Shown piece by piece: positions 58,007 through 64,000 of a DNA stretch of 64,000 nucleotides. The DNA comes from Glycomyces harbinensis. GTDB taxonomy: Bacteria; Actinomycetota; Actinomycetes; Mycobacteriales; Micromonosporaceae. The first letter of the stretch is position 1; each line of letters starts with the position of its first letter. A program made the position numbers and the translations under genes. The stretch is from positions 62,001 to 126,000 of the forward strand of contig NZ_FNAD01000016.1 in NCBI RefSeq assembly GCF_900101745.1, written 5' to 3'. The notes under the pieces are model-generated. The model was not told where the DNA came from, did no database searches, and saw only the letters and a program-made list of their open reading frames with translations.

Positions 58007-59049
58007 GGCGCCGCACGGTGGCGATCGCGGTCGGCGCGGTCGCGGCGGCCGGTCTGGCCGCGGGCGGGGCGGTGTACCTGGCGTCCGGGGAGGAGCCGGC
58101 GGCGTCGGCCGAGGACCCCGGTGCGACGGCCGCGGTCGAGCAGCAGGACCTCGCGAAGTCCGAGGAGGTCGTGGGGACCCTCTCGTACGGGGCGGTCCGG
58201 ACGCTGAACGGGACGGCGCCGGGGGTCGTGACCTGGCTGCCGGAGGCGGGCACGGTGATCGGTGCGGGCGACGCGGTGTACGACGTCGACAACGTGCCGG
58301 TGGTCGCGATGCTGGGCGACCTCCCCTTGTGGAGGGACCTGGCGCCGGGGGTCGAGGGACCCGATGTGGCGCAGCTGGAGTCGAACCTGGCCGATCTGGG
58401 CTACGGCGGGTTCACCGAGGACGACGCCTACACGGACGCGACGGCCGAGGCCGTCGAGGAGTGGCAGGATGACAACGGGATGGAGGAGACCGGCGCGGTC
58501 GCGGTGGGCGCGGTCCTGTTCTCGCCCGACGAGGTGCGCGTCGCCGAGCAGGTCGCGGCCGTGGGCGATCCGGCGAGCGGCCCGATCCTGGGCTACACGG
58601 CGAACGAGCGGCGCGTGAGCGTGCAGTTGGAGATCGCCGACCAGGACCTGGTGGCCGTGGACCAGGCGGTGACGGTGACGCTCCCGGACGGGGGCGAGGC
58701 CGCGGGCGTGGTCGCCGAGGTCGGCCAGGCCGTGAGCGGGTCGACCGACCCCGAGGAGGACGAGCCGGAGACCGTCGAGGTCACCGTGCGCATCGAGGAC
58801 CAGTCGCTGCTCGGGGAGCTGGTGTCCGCGCCGGTCACCGTGGAGCTGGTCGCCGAGACCCGCGAGGACGTGCTCACCGTTCCGGTGGAGGCGCTGCTGG
58901 CGCTGCGCGAGGGCGGTTACGGCGTGGAGGTCGTGGACGGCGCGGCGACGACGCTCGTGCCGGTGGAGACCGGCGTGTTCGCCGACGGGCGCGTCGAGGT
59001 CGAGTCGCCCGAGCTGGCGGCGGGCATGACCGTGGCGGTGCCGTCGTGA
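58003..59049 (+). CDS. Efflux periplasmic adaptor with peptidoglycan-binding domain (HlyD/MacA-like)
   Basis: The 348-residue protein has a membrane anchor ([23 protein letters not shown] start), an N-terminal hydrophobic domain, a peptidoglycan-binding domain (about 104-167: [31 protein letters not shown]), and a C-terminal beta-barrel ([20 protein letters not shown]). It links the inner-membrane transporter to the wall. ATG 58003 overlaps the lipoprotein stop and GTG of the ATPase overlaps its own stop. Confidence 0.9.
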   Translation: MRRRTVAIAVGAVAAAGLAAGGAVYLASGEEPAASAEDPGATAAVEQQDLAKSEEVVGTLSYGAVRTLNGTAPGVVTWLPEAGTVIGAGDAVYDVDNVPVVAMLGDLPLWRDLAPGVEGPDVAQLESNLADLGYGGFTEDDAYTDATAEAVEEWQDDNGMEETGAVAVGAVLFSPDEVRVAEQVAAVGDPASGPILGYTANERRVSVQLEIADQDLVAVDQAVTVTLPDGGEAAGVVAEVGQAVSGSTDPEEDEPETVEVTVRIEDQSLLGELVSAPVTVELVAETREDVLTVPVEALLALREGGYGVEVVDGAATTLVPVETGVFADGRVEVESPELAAGMTVAVPS

Positions 59050-59729
59050 GCGGTGCCGTCGTGGACGTGGTCGCGCTGGAGGCGGTCTCGAAGACCTATC
59101 CGGGCGTCACGGCGCTGGAGGAGGTGTCGCTCGCGATTGGGGCGGGCGAGCTCGTGGCGATCTGCGGCCCTTCGGGATCGGGCAAGTCGACGCTGCTGAA
59201 CCTGGCCGGGACGCTCGACCGGCCCACGTCGGGGACGGTGCGGGTCGCGGGCGAGGACGTCTCGGCGCTGTCGGACCGGCGACTGTCGCGGCTGCGGGCG
59301 GCCGAACTCGGGTTCGTGTTCCAGCAGTTCCATCTCGCGCAGGGCATGTCGGTGCTCGACAACGTCGCGGACGGGCTCCTGTACGGCGGGGAGCGGCGCC
59401 TGAAGCGGCGCGAGGCCGCCGCGGCGGCGCTCGACCGGGTGGGCCTGTCGCACCGGGTCGGGCACCGCCCGCACGAGCTGTCGGGCGGGGAGCGCCAGCG
59501 CGTCGCGATCGCCCGGGCGATCGTGGGCGGGCCGAGCCTGCTGCTGGCCGACGAGCCGACGGGCAACCTCGACTCGGTGTCGGGGACGACCGTGATGGCG
59601 CTGCTGCGGGGACTGCACGAAGGGGGTACGACGGTCGTGATCATCACGCACGACCGCGACATCGCCGCGAGCCTGCCGCGGCGCATCGAGATGAAGGACG
59701 GCCGGGTGGTGCGCGATGCGCTGGACTGA
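59046..59729 (+). CDS. MacB-type ABC transporter ATP-binding protein
   Basis: The 227-residue ATPase has Walker [10 protein letters not shown] (41-49), the Q-loop VFQQFHL, signature LSGGERQR, Walker [13 protein letters not shown] and H-loop TH. The LolD/MacB type powers efflux of antibiotics or peptides without moving substrate through a conventional channel. GTG 59046 overlaps the adaptor stop (GTGA), and the permease starts 14 bp before its end. Confidence 0.94.
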   Translation: MSGAVVDVVALEAVSKTYPGVTALEEVSLAIGAGELVAICGPSGSGKSTLLNLAGTLDRPTSGTVRVAGEDVSALSDRRLSRLRAAELGFVFQQFHLAQGMSVLDNVADGLLYGGERRLKRREAAAAALDRVGLSHRVGHRPHELSGGERQRVAIARAIVGGPSLLLADEPTGNLDSVSGTTVMALLRGLHEGGTTVVIITHDRDIAASLPRRIEMKDGRVVRDALD

Positions 59730-60888
59730 TCTGCTGCGCGTCGGGGTGCACGGTCTGCGCACGCGCCCGCTGCGGGTGACGTTGTCGGCCATCGGGATCG
59801 CGATCGGGATCGCGGCGATGACGGCGGTCGTGGGGATCTCGGCGTCGAGTTCGGCCGAGCTGGACCGCAAGCTCGACGAGCTGGGCACGAACCTGCTCAC
59901 CGTGGGGCCGGGCCAGGCGCTGTTCGGCGGCGAGTCGCAGCTGCCGCTGGAGGCGGTGACGATGATCGAGCGGATCGCGCCGGTCGAGTCGGCGGCGGCC
60001 ACGGGCACGGTGGCGGACGCGAAGGTGTACCGGACCGATCAGATCCCCGAGAACGAGTCGGGCGGCATCACCGTGAAGGCCGCGGAGGCGGACCTGCTCG
60101 ACGTGGTCGGCGGCGAGGTCGCGGCCGGGCAGTGGATCGACGGGGCCGCCGGGGACTTCCCGGCGGCGGTCCTCGGTTCGGACGCCGCCGCGGCGCTCGG
60201 GGTGACCGCGGGGCCGGACGTGCAGATCTGGCTGGGCGGGCAGTGGTTCGCCGTGGTCGGGGTGCTCGAGCCGGTCGAGCTGGCGCCGGAGCTGGACACG
60301 GCCGCGCTCGTCGGCTGGGAGGCCGCCGAGACGTACCTGGACTTCGACCTGCACGCCACGGAGGTGTACACCAGGGCCGCCGAGTCGGCGGTGGCCGACG
60401 TGCAGGCGGTGCTCGGGGCGACCGCGAATCCCGAGCACCCGGAGGAGGTCGACGTGTCGCGCCCTTCGGACGCGCTGGTCGCGGCCGAGGCCGCGGAGGC
60501 GTCCTTCACGGGGCTGCTGCTGGGGCTCGGTGCGGTGGCGCTGCTGGTGGGCGGTGTCGGGGTGGCGAACACGATGGTCATCTCGGTGCTGGAGCGGCGC
60601 GGCGAGATCGGGCTGCGGCGCTCGCTCGGGGCGACCCGGGCGGACGTGCGGGGCCAGTTCCTGGCCGAGTCGCTGCTCTTGTCGCTGCTGGGCGGCGCGG
60701 GCGGGGTGGTGCTCGGTTCGGCCATCACGGCCGCGTACGCCACGTGGCAGGGCTGGCCGCCGACGATTCCGGCGTGGGTGCTGGGCGGGGGCGTCGCGGC
60801 GACGGCGGCGATCGGCGCGATCGCCGGGCTGTATCCGGCGGTGAAGGCCGCCAGGCTCTCCCCCACGGAGGCGCTGACCGCGCCGTGA
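59716..60888 (+). CDS. MacB-type ABC transporter permease (FtsX-like)
   Basis: The 390-residue permease has an N-terminal membrane helix ([20 protein letters not shown]), a large extracytoplasmic domain (about 45-250), and three C-terminal helices with [24 protein letters not shown], the FtsX-family signature. It completes the MacAB-like efflux pump with the adaptor and ATPase. A strong hairpin terminator follows. Confidence 0.93.
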   Translation: MRWTDLLRVGVHGLRTRPLRVTLSAIGIAIGIAAMTAVVGISASSSAELDRKLDELGTNLLTVGPGQALFGGESQLPLEAVTMIERIAPVESAAATGTVADAKVYRTDQIPENESGGITVKAAEADLLDVVGGEVAAGQWIDGAAGDFPAAVLGSDAAAALGVTAGPDVQIWLGGQWFAVVGVLEPVELAPELDTAALVGWEAAETYLDFDLHATEVYTRAAESAVADVQAVLGATANPEHPEEVDVSRPSDALVAAEAAEASFTGLLLGLGAVALLVGGVGVANTMVISVLERRGEIGLRRSLGATRADVRGQFLAESLLLSLLGGAGGVVLGSAITAAYATWQGWPPTIPAWVLGGGVAATAAIGAIAGLYPAVKAARLSPTEALTAP

Positions 60889-60891
60889 TCG

Positions 60892-60924
60892 GGGCGGCCC
60901 GGCCGGAGGGGGGCCGGGCCGCCC
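60892..60924 (+). terminator. Terminator of the efflux operon
   Basis: GGGCGGCCCGGCC (60892-60904) and GGCCGGGCCGCCC (60912-60924) pair perfectly over 13 bp, 3 bases after the permease stop codon. Confidence 0.85.
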
Positions 60925-61075
60925 GCGCGCCGTCGCCTACTGCGGGCCTTGGGATCGGAGCGAATCGCGACGGATCCGGGCCGGGCGGCCGACAACGCGG
61001 CGAACGAGTACGCAGTCGGCACCCGGTTCGGCGCTTCGGATCGCGGCGCTCCCGGTGGGTCCACCGGAGGCCCGC

Positions 61076-61095
61076 GCTCCCTCGCGCGAGGGAGC
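61076..61095. repeat. 20-bp perfect palindrome GCTCCCTCGCGCGAGGGAGC
   Basis: This perfect palindrome upstream of the UbiA gene contains the same CCTCGCGCGAG core as the repeats in the siderophore ATPase tail (15800-15880). A further CCGGTGG/CCACCGG inverted repeat lies just before it at about 61053-61067. Confidence 0.75.
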
Positions 61096-61149
61096 CGCTT
61101 CACGCTGCGGAGGGAGGCCCGCGGGCCCCCGTGATTCGAGACTGGATCC

Positions 61150-62082
61150 ATGACTTCGCCACGCCTGCAAACGCCCCCGGCGGTCCGGCTCGACCGGGCG
61201 GATCCGCGCCGCCGGGCGCTCGACGTGCTGGCCGTGTCCCGGCCCCGCTTCTGGATCGCGTCGATCGTGATGGCGGAGATCGGGTTCGTGCTCGCGACGC
61301 ACCGCATCGTCCCTCGTGGACAGGAGGTGGTGACGATGGCGCACCTGCTCCTGGTGTCCGGCCCGCTCCTGTGGCTCGCGGTGCTCGCGGTCAACGACGC
61401 GCACGACCTGGCCACGGACCGGATCAACCCGCGTAAGGCCGGCTCGCCGCTGGTCGCGGGCCGGATCTCGGCGCGCGGGGCGTTCCGGATCGCGGTGGCC
61501 GCGGGGGTCCTGACCGTGCTGGCCGCGATCCCGCTCGGGGCGCTGTTCACCGTGGGGTGCGCGCTGGTGGTGCTGCTCGGGTGGGCCTACAGCGCGCCGC
61601 CGATCCGGTTGAAGGCCAGGCCGGGGGCCGATCTGCTGGCGAACGCGGTCATCGGGGTGGTCGGTCCGCTGGGCGGGTGGGTCGCGTTCACCGGTGGGGC
61701 GCAGGGCTTCCCGTGGCCGATCGCCGTGGTCGGCGTACTGGCGGCAGCCGGACTGTACCTGCCGACGACCGCGGCCGACCGCGACGCCGACCGGGCGGCG
61801 GGCATCGGGACGATCGCGGTGTCCCTCGGCCCCCGCGCGGTCTTCGAGCTCGGGTTCGCGCTGTGGACGGCGAGCGCGGTGCTCGCGTTCCTCTTGTCGC
61901 TCAACGGCATCGTGCTCGACGCCTCGCTCGTGCCGCTCCAGTTGGTGGCGACGCCGGTGCTGCTGGTCATGTACCGGCGCCTGCTGCGGGACCGGCCGTC
62001 GTTCACCGCGATCACGGTCGTGGCCTGCGCGTACGTGGTCCCGTGCGCGGGCTTCGCTTTGACGTACATCGACGCCCTCTGA
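61150..62082 (+). CDS. UbiA-family prenyltransferase
   Basis: This 310-residue, about nine-helix membrane enzyme has the prenyl-diphosphate site N82-D83-x-x-D86-x-x-x-D90 (VNDAHDLATDR). A second Asp-rich motif, D210-x-x-x-D214 (AADRDADRAAG), and YSAPPIRLK are also present. It transfers a prenyl chain to an aromatic or other acceptor; the closest relatives are chlorophyll-synthase- or quinone-type enzymes, but the acceptor is unclear. It is monocistronic by position, following a structured intergenic region. Confidence 0.92.
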   Translation: MTSPRLQTPPAVRLDRADPRRRALDVLAVSRPRFWIASIVMAEIGFVLATHRIVPRGQEVVTMAHLLLVSGPLLWLAVLAVNDAHDLATDRINPRKAGSPLVAGRISARGAFRIAVAAGVLTVLAAIPLGALFTVGCALVVLLGWAYSAPPIRLKARPGADLLANAVIGVVGPLGGWVAFTGGAQGFPWPIAVVGVLAAAGLYLPTTAADRDADRAAGIGTIAVSLGPRAVFELGFALWTASAVLAFLLSLNGIVLDASLVPLQLVATPVLLVMYRRLLRDRPSFTAITVVACAYVVPCAGFALTYIDAL

Positions 62083-62121
62083 CGCCGCGGCGCGCACGGC
62101 CGGTGCGCGCCGCGTCACAGG

Positions 62122-62553
62122 TCAGGGGTGCATGCGGGCGCCCTTGACGACCCGGTCGACCGCGTTGCGGGGACCGTAGACGCCGATCCCGGCGAGGTCG
62201 AGCTTGTCGGTCGCCACGGCGCCGACGGCGAGGCGGTTGTCCTGGTCGTTGCCGGTGGCGAACAGCTCGGTCGTGAAGACCGACAGGCGCAGCCCACGCT
62301 TGACGGCCCGGGCGTGCGCGGCGCCCAGCACCTCCGCCGACCCTTCGAGGACCATCACGGGCTGGCGGAACATCGACAGGTAGCCGACGCCGTCGGCGTC
62401 CGCGTACGGCTCGCCGATCACCTCGGGCTCGGTGGTCCCGATCCCGCTAACGAGGAAGGCCGTCACGTTCAGCCGCTGCCAGACCGCGAGGTCCTCGCGC
62501 AGCAGGACCGCGATCTTGGTGTCGAAACGCACGGGTGCACTCTCTTGCTCCAT
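62122..62553 (-). CDS. DUF2000-family protein
   Basis: The 143-residue protein has the DUF2000 layout: DTKIAVLLREDLAVWQRLNV, VGYLSMFRQPVMVLEGSAE and RGLRLSVFTTELFATGNDQDN. The fold is a peptidyl-tRNA-hydrolase-2-like sandwich; its biochemical role is unknown. ATG 62553 lies 7 bases after TAGCGT on the minus strand (leaderless). It diverges from an AraC regulator that probably controls it. Confidence 0.85.
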   Translation of the reverse strand: MEQESAPVRFDTKIAVLLREDLAVWQRLNVTAFLVSGIGTTEPEVIGEPYADADGVGYLSMFRQPVMVLEGSAEVLGAAHARAVKRGLRLSVFTTELFATGNDQDNRLAVGAVATDKLDLAGIGVYGPRNAVDRVVKGARMHP

Positions 62554-62560
62554 GCGTGCA

Positions 62561-62596
62561 ACGCTACGAATCGTCCGGCTCCGAGTCTTGTACGTT
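62561..62596. promoter_or_regulatory. Divergent leaderless promoters (DUF2000 / AraC)
   Basis: On the minus strand TAGCGT (62566-62561) lies 7 bases before ATG 62553, and on the plus strand TACGTT (62591-62596) lies 6 bases before GTG 62603. Only 49 bp separate the two start codons, so one regulator site can control both genes. Confidence 0.6.
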
Positions 62597-62602
62597 CTTA
62601 AC

Positions 62603-63382
62603 GTGGCTTCGGAGATCAGGGCTTGGCGGCCGCCCGTGGGCGGGATCGCGGAGGCCTTCCACGCCCATTTCACCGACCACGCCTATCCGATGCACGTCCA
62701 CGACACGTGGACGCTGCTCATCATCGACGAGGGCGCGGTCAGGTACGACCTGGACCGGCACGAGCACGGCGCGCTGGACGGCATGGTCACGCTGCTGCCG
62801 CCGCTGGTGGCACACGACGGCCGCTCGGCGACGCCGCACGGGTTCCGCAAGCGGGTGCTGTACCTCGACGCGACGCTGCTCGACGGCGCGCTCGCCGGCC
62901 GCGCGGTCGACAGCCCCGAGATCGCCGATCCGCTGCTGCGGCAGCAGATCCACCGCCTGCACGGCGTCCTGGGCCCCGGCGACGAGCTGGAGGCCGAGAG
63001 CCGGGTCGAGCTGATCGCCGAGCGGCTGCGCGGGCATCTGCGCCGGGAGCACGGCACTGCGGCGCCCGAGCGGGACCGGCGGCTCGCCCATCGCATGAGG
63101 GATCTGTTGGACGAGCGGATCACCGCGGGCGTGAGTCTGCGGGAGGCGGCGGCGCTGCTGTACGCGCACCCGGCACATCTGGTGCGGGCCTTCGGGATCG
63201 AGTTCGGCATCGCGCCGCACCAGTATCTGCTGAGCCGCCGGGTTGACCGGGCGAGGCGGATGCTGCTCGCCGGCCGGCCGGCGCACGCCGTCGCGGCGGG
63301 CACCGGCTTCCACGACCAGTCGCACCTGACGCGCCACTTCAAGCGGATCGTGGGCACCACGCCGGCCCGCTACGCGGCCTGA
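62603..63382 (+). CDS. AraC-type transcriptional regulator
   Basis: The 259-residue regulator has an N-terminal cupin-like AraC ligand domain (HAHFTDHAYPMHVHDTWTLL, then HDGRSATPHGFRKRVLYLD) and a C-terminal double HTH (SLREAAALLYAHPAHLVRAF and GTGFHDQSHLTRHFKRIVGT). GTG 62603 follows TACGTT by 6 bases. The divergent partner is DUF2000, a known pairing, so this regulator probably controls it and senses its substrate. Confidence 0.93.
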   Translation: MASEIRAWRPPVGGIAEAFHAHFTDHAYPMHVHDTWTLLIIDEGAVRYDLDRHEHGALDGMVTLLPPLVAHDGRSATPHGFRKRVLYLDATLLDGALAGRAVDSPEIADPLLRQQIHRLHGVLGPGDELEAESRVELIAERLRGHLRREHGTAAPERDRRLAHRMRDLLDERITAGVSLREAAALLYAHPAHLVRAFGIEFGIAPHQYLLSRRVDRARRMLLAGRPAHAVAAGTGFHDQSHLTRHFKRIVGTTPARYAA

Positions 63383-63550
63383 GGAGTCGGCCGCTCGGCT
63401 CCGCGGGAGTGAACCCGCTCATGGCGTCGCGGTCGAGCCGCCGGAGTGTCGTACCCGCCCGGCACCCTTGCAGACCGGGGGCCCAACCCCGAGGCCCGCT
63501 GAGGTTTCCGGCGTGCCCGTCGGCCGAGTCTCACCATTTCCATGCACTGC

Positions 63551-63593
63551 GGGCGGTGCCGTCAGCAGCCTGCCGGCCCTGACGGCGCCGCCC
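63551..63593 (-). terminator. Terminator of the right-edge oxidoreductase gene
   Basis: GGGCGGTGCCGTCAG (63551-63565) and CTGACGGCGCCGCCC (63579-63593) pair with one wobble, 6 bases beyond the stop codon of the right-edge gene on the minus strand. The remaining 63383-63550 contains no supported gene. Confidence 0.75.
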
Positions 63594-63599
63594 GGTCGG

Positions 63600-64000
63600 T
63601 CAGACCGCCTTCGGCGCGTCCTGGAGCGGGACCGCCGCGGGGCGGTCGCAGGTGCTCGCGACGGTGACAGCGGCGCCGCCGTCGGCGGACGCCAGCAGCG
63701 AGGTCATGATGTCGAGCACGTGGTAGGCCAGGTCGCCGTCGGCGCGGGCGGGCACGCCCTCCGCAGTGGCCGCGAGGTCGGCGAGGCCGTAGCCGCGCGC
63801 CGCGTCCCGGTAGCCGGCGCTCGGCTCCAGCGTCTCCCATTCGCCGCCGAGCGCGTGCAGGCGCACCTCGCCGTCGAAGTTGTTCGGGTCGGGCACGATG
63901 AGCGATCCGGCCTGGCCGTGGACCTCGATGTTCGAGGCGCGGGTGGCGACCGAGTCGAAGCTCATCACGAGGGTCGACAGCGCGCCGGACTCGTGCCGGA
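63600..64000 (-). CDS. Gfo/Idh/MocA-family oxidoreductase 3, C-terminal part (runs off the right edge)
   Basis: The minus-strand frame from the right edge to the TGA at 63600 encodes the C-terminal substrate domain of a Gfo/Idh/MocA enzyme: SGALSTLVMSFDSVATRASN, IEVHGQAGSLIVPDPNNFDG, ending DIMTSLLASADGGAAVTVAS. The N-terminal NAD-binding half lies outside the window. It is unlikely to be the same operon as the ThuA cluster 10 kb away, but adds a third member of the family. Confidence 0.85.
   Translation of the reverse strand, partial: RHESGALSTLVMSFDSVATRASNIEVHGQAGSLIVPDPNNFDGEVRLHALGGEWETLEPSAGYRDAARGYGLADLAATAEGVPARADGDLAYHVLDIMTSLLASADGGAAVTVASTCDRPAAVPLQDAPKAV

Overview
This 64-kb window is chromosomal DNA of a very GC-rich actinomycete. 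The evidence is the high third-position GC, IdeR/DmdR-type iron boxes, WXG100-type secretion substrates, an LAXTG sortase motif, DUF6325 and SHOCT proteins, and many genes whose start codon lies 6-7 bases after a TANNNT box (leaderless transcripts). A soil or plant-associated genus such as Glycomyces or a relative is a reasonable guess but is not proven by the sequence. There is one tRNA and no rRNA, CRISPR array, plasmid or phage module.

Layout, left to right. 0-2 kb: a sodium:solute symporter and the first codons of a divergent gene, sharing one palindromic operator. 2-4 kb: a TetR regulator overlapping GDP-mannose 4,6-dehydratase. 4-8 kb: two aldo/keto reductases, a secreted protein and an alpha/beta hydrolase. 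8-10 kb: a GAF histidine kinase and LuxR-type regulator. 10-13 kb: a short-chain dehydrogenase coupled to a divergent QueA-like protein, then a small membrane protein convergent with a dehydrogenase whose stop codon is missing. 13.5-15.7 kb: an OmpR-type two-component pair. 15.8-21.1 kb: an iron-regulated siderophore ABC importer with two tandem binding lipoproteins. 21-26 kb: a secreted endonuclease-family protein and a family-11 rhamnogalacturonan lyase. 26.2 kb: tRNA-Val(CAC). 26.3-30.4 kb: a patchy surface or accessory zone with a gene fossil, a sortase-anchored RCC1 protein, a small secreted protein and a beta-propeller protein. 30.4-32 kb: a quinone oxidoreductase with a divergent TetR repressor and twin operators. 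32.3-34.5 kb: a compact type VII polymorphic-toxin operon (leader ORF, WXG100-like protein, WXG100-like carrier, YwqJ-type deaminase toxin, MORN-like immunity candidate), the most interesting locus. 34.6-35.9 kb: RarA.

36-38.4 kb: quinone oxidoreductase, MarR regulator and NmrA-like protein. 38.6-40.2 kb: an intracellular protein of eight 13-residue Ca-binding repeats, a striking multi-hairpin intergenic element, and a DUF389 membrane protein. 40.3-46 kb: a STAND-type XRE/NB-ARC/TPR regulator, a DEDDh exonuclease, and an MmyB-like regulator with a dehydrogenase and a zinc alcohol dehydrogenase. 46.3-49.6 kb: small conserved proteins and a membrane protein. 49.87-50.03 kb: a 168-bp MITE-like hairpin element whose end supplies the stop codon of the next gene. 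50-54.2 kb: a LacI/ThuA/two Gfo-Idh-MocA sugar operon. 54.4-55.5 kb: a PadR regulator fused to a GyrI-like domain. 55.5-60.9 kb: a two-component system divergent from a MacAB-like efflux operon. 61-63.4 kb: a UbiA prenyltransferase and a divergent DUF2000/AraC pair. The window ends inside another Gfo-Idh-MocA gene.

The window is mostly regulator-plus-target modules, often with the operator visible: palindromes for the symporter, TetR, PadR, MarR and LacI genes, iron boxes for the siderophore locus, and 11-bp direct repeats upstream of the efflux operon.
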